Assembly: GCF_002002885.1 (NCBI RefSeq)
Contig: NZ_CP019510.1
Location: 744,001-808,000, forward strand
Direction: 5' to 3'
Length of the DNA stretch: 64,000 bases
DNA from: Janthinobacterium sp. LM6
GTDB lineage: Bacteria > Pseudomonadota > Gammaproteobacteria > Burkholderiales > Burkholderiaceae_D
Shown here in pieces: positions 37,172 to 45,931 of this stretch. The number at the start of each line of letters is the position of its first letter. Within the stretch, counting starts at the first letter, position 1. The notes beneath the pieces are model-generated. The model was not told where the DNA came from and searched no databases. It saw nothing but the letters and a program-made list of their open reading frames with translations. The translations under genes were made by a program, and so were the position numbers.

Positions 37172-40100
37172 ATGAACGATAAAATACACGACAAAGCACA
37201 CAACGACGTCCCTGACGACGAAAACGAAAAACGCCGCAAGCTGCTGCGCTACGGCGCCATCGGCGGCGGGCTGGCCGCGTTTGCGGCCAGCTTTTCCACC
37301 ACGGCCGGCCGCATGGTCGACCACGCGCTGGGCAAGGATAAACCTGTGCAGAAACTGCATGGCAATTCCCTGCCGCCCGAGTTTTCCGTCGACACGGCCA
37401 CGGGCAAGCTGACGGTCAATTCCGACCAGCAAGTGAGCTACACCATGTGCATGGGCTGCACCACGTTTTGCGGCGTGCGCGTGCGCCTCGACAAGAAAAG
37501 CGGCAAGGTCTTGCGCGTGGCGGGCAATCCCTACAGCCCCCTGTCGGCCGACCCGGCGCTGCCCTATCAAACCTCGATACGCGACAGCTTTGTGTCGCTG
37601 TCGCGCTTCCAGGAAAAGGGCTTGAAGGGACGTTCCACCGCTTGCGGCCGCGGCAACGGCGTGTTGGAACAGATGGAGTCGCCGTTCCGCGTGCTGGCGC
37701 CCATGAAGCGCGTGGGGCCGCGCGGCGGCGGCCAGTGGGAGCCGATCGCCTTCGACCAGCTGGTCAAGGAGGTGACGGAAGGCGGCGACCTGTTTGGCGA
37801 AGGCCACGTGCAGGGCTTGCGCGCCTTGCGCGAGCTGGAAAAACCGATCGATCCGGCGCAGCCGGAACTGGGTCCGCAAGTCAACCAGGTGGGCCTGATG
37901 TGCAGTACCGATGATGGCCGCCTGGCGTTCGGCACGCGCTTTTTCAAGCAGTCGTACGGCAGTTTGAACCTGGTCAACCACGGCTCGTATTGCGGCGGTG
38001 CTTACCGCAGCGGCTCGGGCGCCATGTTCGGCGACATGAAGAAAATGCCGCACGCGAAAGTGGACCTGGAAAACACGGAATTTTGCATTTTCGTCGGCAC
38101 GGCGCCCGGCAATGCGGGCAACCCGTTCAAGCGCCAGGGCACGCTGATCGCCAAGGCCCGTTCGGGCAAGCGCGAATTCAGCTACGTCGTCGTCGACCCC
38201 GTGCTGACGAACGCAGACAGCCTGGCCGCGGGCGACCGCAGCCGCTGGGTGCCGATCAAGCCGGGCACGGATGGTGCGCTGGCCATGGCGATGATACGCT
38301 GGATCATCGAGCACGAACGCTATGACCGCAACTTCCTGGTGCAGCCGAACCTGAAGGTGGCGGAAGCGGCAGGCGAAGCCGCCTGGTGCAACGCCACGCA
38401 TCTGATCATCAACGAGAAGGGCCATCCGCGCGATGGCCGCTACCTGCGCGCGTCGGACATCGGCGCGGTGGAACTGGCGGAAGAGGAGCGCTACAAGGAT
38501 GGCGACGCCTTCTGCGTGATCGACGCCGCCACGCAAGCGATCGTGCCGCACAATGCCGCTAAGGGCGAGGCGCGGCTGTTCTTCGATGGTCCGCTGGACG
38601 TGGCGGGCGCACCGCTGCACCTGAAGACGGCCATGACGATGCTGAACGAAGAAGCGCAGCGCCACAGTATGGATGAGTATTCGGCTGCCTGCGGCATCGG
38701 GCCCGACATCATCGAGGGCCTGGCGCAGGAACTCACCAGCCACGGCAAGCGCGCCGCCGTCAATGCGCACGGCGGCATGATGTCTGGCGCGGGCTTCTAT
38801 AACGCGTATGCGCTGGTCATGCTCAATACCCTGATCGGCAATTTGAACCGCAAGGGCGGCACCCTCGTCAACGGCGGCAGCTTCAAGGATGCGGGGCCTG
38901 GGCCGCGCTATAACCTCGAGAGTTTTGACGGCGAGATCAAGGCGGCCGGCATGCCGATCGGGCGCAATGTACCGTATGAAAAAACCTCGGAATTCAAGCT
39001 GAAGAAGGAAGCGGGCAAGGCGTATCCGGCGAAGGCGCCGTGGTATCCGAACGCGCCAGCGCTGGCGACCGAGTGGCTGACCAGCGCCATGAATGGCTAT
39101 CCTTACACCCTGAAGGCGCTGATCCTGTGGAGCTGCAATCCCGTCTACGGCATCACGGGCTTGCGCGCGCAGATCGGCAAGGAGCTGGCCGATCCGAAGA
39201 AGATACCCCTGATCGTCGCCATCGACCCCTTCATCAATGAAAGCTCGGCGTTTGCCGACTACCTGTTGCCCGACACCCTGCTGTACGAAAGCTGGGGCTG
39301 GGCCGGCGCCTGGGGCGGCATGCCCGTCAAAATGAGCACGGCGCGCTGGCCCGTGGTCGAGCCGCGCGTGCAGAAAACGCCTGACGGCCAGACCATCTGC
39401 ATGGAATCGTTCTTCATCGCGCTGGCCAAAACCATGGCCTTGCCGGGCTTCGGCCCCGATGCCTTGCAAGACATGGATGGCCAGCGCTTCCCCCTGCAGC
39501 GCGCGGAAGACTGGTATCTGCGCGGCGGCGCCAACATCGCCTGGCAGGGCAAGACGGCCGTGCCGGAGGCGAGCGACGACGACATTGCGTTATCCGGCGT
39601 GGACCGCATCCGCCCCGAACTGGAGCGCACGCTGAAGCCGGAAGAGTGGCGCAAGGTGGCCTTCATGCTGGCGCGGGGAGGGCGCTACCAGAGCTATGGC
39701 GAGATGTTCGGCCTGCGCCTGCCGCCGCCCGCGAATGCCAAGGCGCCGGCAGCTCCCGTGCCGGTGCTTGATGAGACGCCGTATCCGCAGGACTGGTCCA
39801 CGCACCGCTATCTGAAACCGATGATGCTGTACAACGAAGGCCTGGGCGTGAGCAAGAACAGTTTGAGCGGCAAGCGTTTCCCCGGCACGCCAGCGTGGCG
39901 AGTGGCGGCGTTTGCCGACGGCACGCCCGTGCGCAAAACCTATCCGGCCAGCGAGTGGCCGTTCGAGTTGATCAGTTTTAAATCAGCGCTGCAGAACTCC
40001 TACAGCATCGGCGCGCGGCGCTTGCGCGGCATCCATCCGGACAACCCCGTCGCCGTGCATCCCGACGATGCGGCGCGCTTGAAACTGGAAAATGGCGACC

Positions 40101-40393
40101 AGATTTATCTGGAAACGCCGGGCGGCAGGGCCAGGGCCACGGTGATGCTGCGCCATGGCGTGCAGCGGGGCGTGATCGCCGTCGAACATGGCTTTGGCCA
40201 CAAGGAGCACGGCGCGCGCGCCCACCGCATCGGCAAGTCGCGTCAGCCTGACGAGCCGGCCATCGGCGCGGGCATCAACCTGAACGATCTGGGATTGACG
40301 GACCCGAGCCGCGGCGACAAGAACGTGTTTGTCGATCCCGTGTCGGGCACGTCGGTGCGGCAAGGGCTTCCTGCCCGCATCGTGCGGGCTTAA
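37172..40393 (+). CDS. ttrA: Tetrathionate reductase subunit A (molybdopterin)
   Basis: 1073 residues, close to enterobacterial TtrA. Catalytic subunit of the DMSO reductase superfamily that reduces tetrathionate to thiosulfate in the periplasm. The N terminus has a twin-arginine-type region (EKRRKLLRYGAIGGGLAAFA). A 4Fe-4S site is formed by Cys93, Cys96, Cys100 and Cys158; the likely molybdenum ligand is Cys274 in NHGSYCGGAYRSGSGA. The C-terminal cofactor-binding domain contains NPVAVHPDDAARLKLENGDQ. Its TAA stop overlaps the stop of the convergent ttrR. Substrate is inferred from the whole locus; thiosulfate or another sulfur oxyanion is possible. Confidence 0.88.
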   Translation: MNDKIHDKAHNDVPDDENEKRRKLLRYGAIGGGLAAFAASFSTTAGRMVDHALGKDKPVQKLHGNSLPPEFSVDTATGKLTVNSDQQVSYTMCMGCTTFCGVRVRLDKKSGKVLRVAGNPYSPLSADPALPYQTSIRDSFVSLSRFQEKGLKGRSTACGRGNGVLEQMESPFRVLAPMKRVGPRGGGQWEPIAFDQLVKEVTEGGDLFGEGHVQGLRALRELEKPIDPAQPELGPQVNQVGLMCSTDDGRLAFGTRFFKQSYGSLNLVNHGSYCGGAYRSGSGAMFGDMKKMPHAKVDLENTEFCIFVGTAPGNAGNPFKRQGTLIAKARSGKREFSYVVVDPVLTNADSLAAGDRSRWVPIKPGTDGALAMAMIRWIIEHERYDRNFLVQPNLKVAEAAGEAAWCNATHLIINEKGHPRDGRYLRASDIGAVELAEEERYKDGDAFCVIDAATQAIVPHNAAKGEARLFFDGPLDVAGAPLHLKTAMTMLNEEAQRHSMDEYSAACGIGPDIIEGLAQELTSHGKRAAVNAHGGMMSGAGFYNAYALVMLNTLIGNLNRKGGTLVNGGSFKDAGPGPRYNLESFDGEIKAAGMPIGRNVPYEKTSEFKLKKEAGKAYPAKAPWYPNAPALATEWLTSAMNGYPYTLKALILWSCNPVYGITGLRAQIGKELADPKKIPLIVAIDPFINESSAFADYLLPDTLLYESWGWAGAWGGMPVKMSTARWPVVEPRVQKTPDGQTICMESFFIALAKTMALPGFGPDALQDMDGQRFPLQRAEDWYLRGGANIAWQGKTAVPEASDDDIALSGVDRIRPELERTLKPEEWRKVAFMLARGGRYQSYGEMFGLRLPPPANAKAPAAPVPVLDETPYPQDWSTHRYLKPMMLYNEGLGVSKNSLSGKRFPGTPAWRVAAFADGTPVRKTYPASEWPFELISFKSALQNSYSIGARRLRGIHPDNPVAVHPDDAARLKLENGDQIYLETPGGRARATVMLRHGVQRGVIAVEHGFGHKEHGARAHRIGKSRQPDEPAIGAGINLNDLGLTDPSRGDKNVFVDPVSGTSVRQGLPARIVRA

Positions 40394-41004
40394 ATCTCTC
40401 CACCCGCCATCAGCAGCCGGGCCACCTCGGCTGCTGAGTGAAGGCCCAGTTTTTCCATCGTGTTATGGCGGTGTACCTGCACCGTCTTGTCGCTGATGCC
40501 CAGCTCGCGGGCGATGACTTTCGAGGCTTTGCCTTCGGCCATCAGGAGGGCCACTTCGCGCTCGCGCGCCGTGAGCCTGGCCAGCGCCGATTGCGCCGTA
40601 TTCGCGCTGGCGGCGCTGCGGCTTTCTTCCACGCTGCGGGCCACGGCCCGGCTGACGGCGTCCAGCAATACCTGGTCCTTGCACGGCTTTTCCAGAAAAT
40701 CGCAGGCGCCCGCCTTCATCGTCTGCACGGCCATGGCCAGGTCGCCGTGGCCGCTGAGGAAAATCACGGGCAGCGAGATCGCATGGCGCGACAGCTCCTG
40801 TTGCAGTTCCAGCCCGCTCATCATGGGCATGCGCACGTCGAGCAGCAGACAGCCGGGCGCATGGCCGGCATAGCGTTGCAGGAAATCGCGCGCCGATTCA
40901 AACGTCTGCACTTGCCAGCCGACCGAATCGAAAAGATAGGCCAGCGAGCGGCGCATGGCGGCATCGTCGTCGACGACAAAGATGATGGCATCGCTTTCGT
41001 TCAT
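40390..41004 (-). CDS. ttrR: Tetrathionate response regulator TtrR (FixJ/LuxR type)
   Basis: 204 residues. Receiver domain with VVDDD and phospho-acceptor Asp56 (CLLLDVRMP), ending near 120, then a LuxR-type helix-turn-helix (LTAREREVALLMAEGKASKV, SDKTVQVHRHNTMEKLGLHS). It overlaps ttrS by 4 bases and would activate ttrBCA when tetrathionate is sensed. Convergent with ttrA, with overlapping stop codons. Confidence 0.88.
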   Translation of the reverse strand: MNESDAIIFVVDDDAAMRRSLAYLFDSVGWQVQTFESARDFLQRYAGHAPGCLLLDVRMPMMSGLELQQELSRHAISLPVIFLSGHGDLAMAVQTMKAGACDFLEKPCKDQVLLDAVSRAVARSVEESRSAASANTAQSALARLTAREREVALLMAEGKASKVIARELGISDKTVQVHRHNTMEKLGLHSAAEVARLLMAGGEI

Positions 41005-42806
41005 GGTGTTTCCTCTTGTGTTTCCTGATGTGCTGCCATGCCGCTATCTTCGGGCAGGCGGAACCAGACCGTCAAGCCCGGCGCATCGGCGTTGGCGTGC
41101 GCCGACAGGCTGCCGCCGAACGATTCTATGATGCTTTTGCTGAGCGACATGCCCAGACCCAGGCCTTCGGCCTTGGTGGTGAAGAAGGGTTCGAACAGAC
41201 GCGCCATCTGCGTCGCCTGCAGGCCGCAGCCGGCGTCGCGCACGGCCACCGTGCAGGCGCCGTTTTCGCGGTGCAGCAGCACGCCGATGGCTTGCTGCAG
41301 ATTGTCGTTTTCCATCTGCGCATCAAGCGCATTTTTCAGTAAATTGAGCAGCACCTGCTGCACTTGCTGCGGGTCGGCCAGCACGCGCGGTGCCACGCTG
41401 AGCGCCTCGTGGCGCCAGCTGATATTGGCTTGCGGATGGGCCGCGCGGAACAGCGATACGGCTTGCTCCACGGCGTCGGCCAGGGCGAAGGCCGTGCTGT
41501 GCGCGGGACGTTTTTGCGCCATCGCGCGGATGTGACGGATGATGGCGCCCGCGCGTTCGCTTTGCGTGGCGATTTCCTGCGCGCCGTCGAGCAGCGGCGC
41601 TGCATCGAGCCGGCCCGCCGTGATGCGGCGCGCCATGCCGCGCGCGAAATTGCCGATGGCCGCCAGCGGCTGGTTCAATTCGTGCGCGATGGCGCTGGCC
41701 ATCTCGCCCAGGATGGCCAGGCGCGCCGTGTGGTCGAGCGTGGCCTGGCGCTGGCGTGCTTGTTCTTCCAGCGCGCGCTGCTGGTGCTGGGCGGCGCGCA
41801 ATTGCTCCGTGCGCCGGCTGACCAGGTATTCCACGCGCACCGTATGCACGGCCCAGGCCACCAGCAAGGCCAGCACCAGCAGCATCCAGCCCCAGTAGCG
41901 GCGCAGGGCCGTCTCGAACGTCAGCTTGTCCAGGTAGGCGTAGGGGCCGATGCGCAATTCGCGGAACAGTTCATCGACGATCTGGTAATCGCTGGGCACC
42001 GTCCAGCTGTAACCTTCATCGGTGCGCGGCATGGCCAGCAGGGCCTGCGCCACTTTTTTCGCCAGCGCCGGCGGCGTCTGGCGCAGGGCCACGAAGGGCC
42101 AGTCCGGATACAGCCGCGACGAGCTGGCGCAGCGAAAACCGGGAATCGGGCGCGTGGTGATCACGCGCAGTTCCTCGGCCCGTACTTCGCCGCTTGCCAC
42201 CATCTGTTCCAGCAAACAGGTGCGCACGATACCGGCATCCATGCGCCCCGCACGCACGGCCTCGACGATCTGCTGTGAAGGAAAGCCGCTGTAGCGCAGG
42301 CTGGCAAAATCGTGCGCGGGATCGATGCCCGCTTCCTGCAGTTCGCGCGCGGCGATCTGGTAGCCGCCAAACGCGTCGGGCGCCACCGCCATCACGTTCT
42401 TGCCCGCCAGGTCGGCCAGGTCGTGCAGCGGCGACGCGCTGCGCACGACGATGGCCGAGCCGATGGCCTGGCGCGGCGTATCCGTCCACGGCGATTCCAG
42501 GGTGGCGATGCGGCTGGCGCCATCGCTGTGCTCGAGCGCCACGTAATGGCCGCTGCTGGTGATGGCAAAGGCGATGGCCTGCGACTGCACGGCGCGCGTC
42601 AGACCCGCCTGGTCGTAGTCAGCCAGGATGAAACGGATGCCGGGAATGCTGGCCTGCAGGTGGCGCGTCACGTACGACCAGTCCTGCTGCACAGCGTCGC
42701 CGCCCTTGTAGGCCAGCACACCGATGCGTACCTCCGGCAGTGCGTCAGCCGCTTGCGCGCCGTGCAGGCACAGCGCCGCCAGCGCCAGGGCAATAAGCCT
42801 GCGCAC
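41001..42806 (-). CDS. ttrS: Tetrathionate sensor histidine kinase TtrS
   Basis: 601 residues from a GTG at 42806 that overlaps the last base of the mutY stop. A signal/anchor (about 1-20, ending AQAA) leads to a PhnD-like periplasmic binding domain (about 25-290: VRIGVLAYKGGDAVQQDWSY, AVAPDAFGGYQIAARELQEA), one membrane helix (about 306-322), a coiled coil and a kinase core with His375 in MASAIAHELNQPLAAIGNFA, N box LNLLKNALDAQ and G2 GLGLGMSLSK. This domain order is that of TtrS. The frame is open upstream through mutY, but the signal sequence fixes the start. Confidence 0.88.
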   Translation of the reverse strand: MRRLIALALAALCLHGAQAADALPEVRIGVLAYKGGDAVQQDWSYVTRHLQASIPGIRFILADYDQAGLTRAVQSQAIAFAITSSGHYVALEHSDGASRIATLESPWTDTPRQAIGSAIVVRSASPLHDLADLAGKNVMAVAPDAFGGYQIAARELQEAGIDPAHDFASLRYSGFPSQQIVEAVRAGRMDAGIVRTCLLEQMVASGEVRAEELRVITTRPIPGFRCASSSRLYPDWPFVALRQTPPALAKKVAQALLAMPRTDEGYSWTVPSDYQIVDELFRELRIGPYAYLDKLTFETALRRYWGWMLLVLALLVAWAVHTVRVEYLVSRRTEQLRAAQHQQRALEEQARQRQATLDHTARLAILGEMASAIAHELNQPLAAIGNFARGMARRITAGRLDAAPLLDGAQEIATQSERAGAIIRHIRAMAQKRPAHSTAFALADAVEQAVSLFRAAHPQANISWRHEALSVAPRVLADPQQVQQVLLNLLKNALDAQMENDNLQQAIGVLLHRENGACTVAVRDAGCGLQATQMARLFEPFFTTKAEGLGLGMSLSKSIIESFGGSLSAHANADAPGLTVWFRLPEDSGMAAHQETQEETP

Positions 42807-43969
42807 TAGAACATGCTGCGTTGCGCCGCGCACGCATCGCCGAACAGGTCCAGCAGCAGTTTCTTGATGGGGGCGGGCAGCGGCGCGTCCGCGATTTTCG
42901 CGCCGTCGTACCAGACGTGCGTCGCTTCCCCGGCCAGCGCCAGGCGGCGTGCCAGGGTGATGCGGCAGGGGACGATGTGCAGCTTGTAGTGGGTAAACAC
43001 GTGCACGATGGGCAGCAGCCGTTCCTGCGTTTCGACGGCGCCGAACGGCGCCACGGCGCGTGCCAGTACCTGCTGGTCTATTTCTCGCGGTGAGTCTGCA
43101 TCGGCCAGCATATGGCCATCGAGTTCGGGCAGCGACAGCAAGCCGCCCCAGATGCCGGAACCGGGGCGCTGTTCCAGCAGCACCTGGCCATCGTCGATGA
43201 TGACCAGCATGACGGCGTGCTTTTCCGGGCTGGTTTTCTTCGGCTTGCGTACCGGCAGATCCTTGGTGCGGCCGGTGGCGTAGGCCACGCAGCGCGGCTG
43301 CAGCGGGCAGCGGCCGCAATCGGGGCTGCTGCGCGTGCACAGGGTGGCGCCGAAGTCCATCAGTCCCTGCGTGTAGGCTTCAATGCCCGTCTCCGGCAGC
43401 AGCGCTTCGGCGCGGCGCCACATGGCTTCCTCGACCCGTTTTTCGCCGGGATAGGCGTCGATGCCGAAGGTGCGCGCGAACACGCGCTTGACGTTGCCGT
43501 CCATGATGGCTGCGCGCGTGCCGCTGGAAAACGCGGAGATGGCGGCGGCCGTCGAACGGCCGATGCCGGGCAGCTCGGCCAGCAAGGCCGGGTCGCTGGG
43601 GAACACGCCGTCGTATTCGGCCACCACGCGCTGCGCGCACTTGTGCAGGTTGCGCGCCCGCGTGTAGTAACCGAGGCCGCTCCACTGTGCCATCACGTCT
43701 TCCACCGGGGCGCTGGCCAAATCGCGCAGGGTGGGGAAGCGTTCGAGGAAGCGCGCGTAGTAGCCCAGCACGGCGGTGACCTGCGTTTGCTGCAGCATGA
43801 TTTCGGACAGCCAGATCAGGTAGGCGTCGCGCGTGTTTTGCCATGGCAGCGCATGGCGGCCATGCTGCTTTTGCCAGGCGATGACGGTGGCGGAAAAAGT
43901 CGGGTCGACGTAATTTTCCAAAGGTGCCGCGCCCGTGGCGGGCGAGAGCGGATGCAGCAGACGTTTCAT
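42806..43969 (-). CDS. mutY: A/G-specific adenine glycosylase MutY
   Basis: 387 residues. Removes adenine opposite 8-oxoguanine. Catalytic Glu56 (SEIMLQQTQV), HhH motif LPGIGRSTAAAI and Asp157 (IMDGNVKRVFAR) are present; the 4Fe-4S cluster ligands are Cys211, Cys218, Cys221 and Cys227. The C-terminal NUDIX-like domain (from about 245) recognises 8-oxoG. An N-terminal leader of about 20 residues precedes the core, so a later start is possible. Its stop touches the ttrS start. The partner repair gene mutM lies two genes upstream on the same strand. Confidence 0.95.
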   Translation of the reverse strand: MKRLLHPLSPATGAAPLENYVDPTFSATVIAWQKQHGRHALPWQNTRDAYLIWLSEIMLQQTQVTAVLGYYARFLERFPTLRDLASAPVEDVMAQWSGLGYYTRARNLHKCAQRVVAEYDGVFPSDPALLAELPGIGRSTAAAISAFSSGTRAAIMDGNVKRVFARTFGIDAYPGEKRVEEAMWRRAEALLPETGIEAYTQGLMDFGATLCTRSSPDCGRCPLQPRCVAYATGRTKDLPVRKPKKTSPEKHAVMLVIIDDGQVLLEQRPGSGIWGGLLSLPELDGHMLADADSPREIDQQVLARAVAPFGAVETQERLLPIVHVFTHYKLHIVPCRITLARRLALAGEATHVWYDGAKIADAPLPAPIKKLLLDLFGDACAAQRSMF

Positions 43970-44007
43970 GCAGGGTTCCAGTATCTTGTGGCGGGTTGTT
44001 GCGTGTT

Positions 44008-45909
44008 TTATGTGGCGCTGGCCGTGCGCAAGGCAGCGAGTAATTGCGCCAGCTGCGCCTTGTCGCGTTCGAGCGCCGCCAGGCTCGCTTCAAAGCCGGC
44101 GATTTTCTGTTCCAGGCTGCCCGTGGCGTCATGGATGCGCTGGATCGAGGCAAAGCGCAGTTTCAGCTGTTCCTTGTACTCGACGATCTGCGCTTCGAGC
44201 GGCGCCATGATGACTTTCAGCCAGGCGCTGGCGTCGTCGTTGGCGTTGGTGAAACTGCGGCGCACGCGCGAGGCGATGGTGTCGAAGAATTTTTCCATCA
44301 GCACTACCCGGCTGGTGGTGAGCAGGGTCGCCGTGCCGAATTGTTTATGGTAGACGGCTTCGATATCGGCGATCTCCTGGCGGTAGCGGGCCAGCGAAAA
44401 CGGCATCGGCAAGGCCAGCGCCAGGCCATGTTCGGTGGCGAATTTGCGGTACATCACGTTCATCATTTCCGTGATCTCGGCCGTCTTGCCTTCCGAACGG
44501 TCGAGGTTCTGGGTGATGCGCTCGAAATACTGGCGCACGGCTTCGCGCAGGCCCGTGAAAAAGCGGCTGCGCTGCATGGCGGCGCGCACGCCATCGATAT
44601 CGTCACGCACGATGTCCATGCCCAGGCTCGTGTACAGCTCTGTCGACAGGCGCGTAAACACGGCGCGCGTCGCCTGCAGCTTGAACAGGCTGCTGTCGAA
44701 CTCCTTCTTCTCGATATCGATGCGGCGCATCATGTGCGCGATCACGCTCTGGTTCTTGCCGCGCAGGCTGTGCAGCTCGTGCAGCTGCTCGGCGATGCCA
44801 CGCGCGCGCGCCGCCGCCTGCACCTGCTGCGCCGCCTCGATGGCGTCCAGGTCGAACGCCAGCTGGCGCCGGATGATGTCCTTGCGCGCGGGGATCAGCT
44901 CCTCGAACAGGGCCGTTTCCAGCGCCTGCAGACGGCTCTTTTCCAACAGCGCGGCGTCGTGGTTGATCTTGCCCACCAGGGCCTTTTGCGCCGAGACGGG
45001 GAAGACCTGGCCCGCGTCCAGCATCAGGAGATGCGCCACGCTGGCTTGCTGGCGCTCGATGGCTTGCGCCACCTCTAGGTCGCCGCGCAATTCATCCCAC
45101 ATGCTGTCGATCTTGTTGAGCACCACCAGGCGCCCCGCGCCGGCGCCGATATGGTTGCGCCATACCTCGATATCGCTGCGCGTGACGCCCGTGTCGGCCG
45201 CCAGAATGAACAGCACCGCATGCGCATTCGGGATCAGGTTCAGGGTCAGTTCCGGCTCCGTGCCGATGGCGTTCAGGCCAGGCGTGTCGAGAATGACCAG
45301 GCCCTGTTTCAGCAGCGGATGGGGGAAGTTGATGATGGCGTGGCGCCACATGGAGATTTCCACCTGGCCGTCTTCGTCGAGCATGGCAGGGGCGTCCGCG
45401 TCGTCGGCGTCGTACAGGCCGTAGCGCGCCGCTTCTTCCACGCTGACTTTTTTCGTCAGGCTGACCTGGCGGATGGCTTCCTGCATGTCGCCGCCCGCTT
45501 CGATATTCAGGGGCAGGACAGTCCAGGCGCCGGGCAGGTCGCGGTAGTCGCTGGTCGACAGGTTCTGCGCGCGCGTCTCGATGGGCAGCAGCCGGATCGA
45601 TGGCGGCCAGGCCGCGTCGTACAGCAGCTCGGTGGGGCACATGGTGGTGCGGCCCGCGCCCGAGGGCAGGATGCGCTGGCCATAGCCGGCAAAGAAGATG
45701 GCGTTGATCAGCTCGGATTTTCCGCGCGAGAATTCCGCCACGAAGGCCACGGACAGGCGGTCGTCAGTCAGGCGGGACCCGCAGCGCGCCAGGCGCAGCG
45801 CGGAGGCGCCGTCGACCAGGCCCGCCGCGCTGGCGGCTTGCCGGTACGCCTGCAAGGCGGCCTGCACGTCCTGCCGCCATGCGCTGTATTGTTCCAAGTC
45901 TCTGACCAT
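44008..45909 (-). CDS. Dynamin-like GTPase family protein
   Basis: 633 residues. The GTPase domain (about 50-320) has P loop AEFSRGKS (58-65), G3 LDTPGLNAIG and G4 VLNKIDS, in the style of bacterial dynamin-like proteins, where membrane remodelling or envelope maintenance is the known theme. The C-terminal half is helical and probably coiled coil (HELHSLRGKNQSVIAHMMRR; last part SLEQKIAGFEASLAALERDK). No membrane helix is evident. It sits between mutM and mutY on the same strand, 38 bases before mutY. The exact role is unknown. Confidence 0.85.
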   Translation of the reverse strand: MVRDLEQYSAWRQDVQAALQAYRQAASAAGLVDGASALRLARCGSRLTDDRLSVAFVAEFSRGKSELINAIFFAGYGQRILPSGAGRTTMCPTELLYDAAWPPSIRLLPIETRAQNLSTSDYRDLPGAWTVLPLNIEAGGDMQEAIRQVSLTKKVSVEEAARYGLYDADDADAPAMLDEDGQVEISMWRHAIINFPHPLLKQGLVILDTPGLNAIGTEPELTLNLIPNAHAVLFILAADTGVTRSDIEVWRNHIGAGAGRLVVLNKIDSMWDELRGDLEVAQAIERQQASVAHLLMLDAGQVFPVSAQKALVGKINHDAALLEKSRLQALETALFEELIPARKDIIRRQLAFDLDAIEAAQQVQAAARARGIAEQLHELHSLRGKNQSVIAHMMRRIDIEKKEFDSSLFKLQATRAVFTRLSTELYTSLGMDIVRDDIDGVRAAMQRSRFFTGLREAVRQYFERITQNLDRSEGKTAEITEMMNVMYRKFATEHGLALALPMPFSLARYRQEIADIEAVYHKQFGTATLLTTSRVVLMEKFFDTIASRVRRSFTNANDDASAWLKVIMAPLEAQIVEYKEQLKLRFASIQRIHDATGSLEQKIAGFEASLAALERDKAQLAQLLAALRTASAT

Positions 45910-45931
45910 CTGGCTCCCTCTGTGAGTGTGG

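Noticed and set aside
35284..37239. 651-codon open frame on the minus strand
   Set aside because: It is antisense to ttrB and ttrC and has low-complexity composition with no recognisable domain.
37166..39469. 767-codon open frame on the minus strand
   Set aside because: Antisense shadow of ttrA, whose cofactor and cluster motifs are intact on the plus strand.
41001..43340. Extended reading of ttrS through mutY
   Set aside because: The added residues lie antisense-free but out of frame with mutY and have no domain; a signal peptide and a GTG overlapping the mutY stop set the true start.
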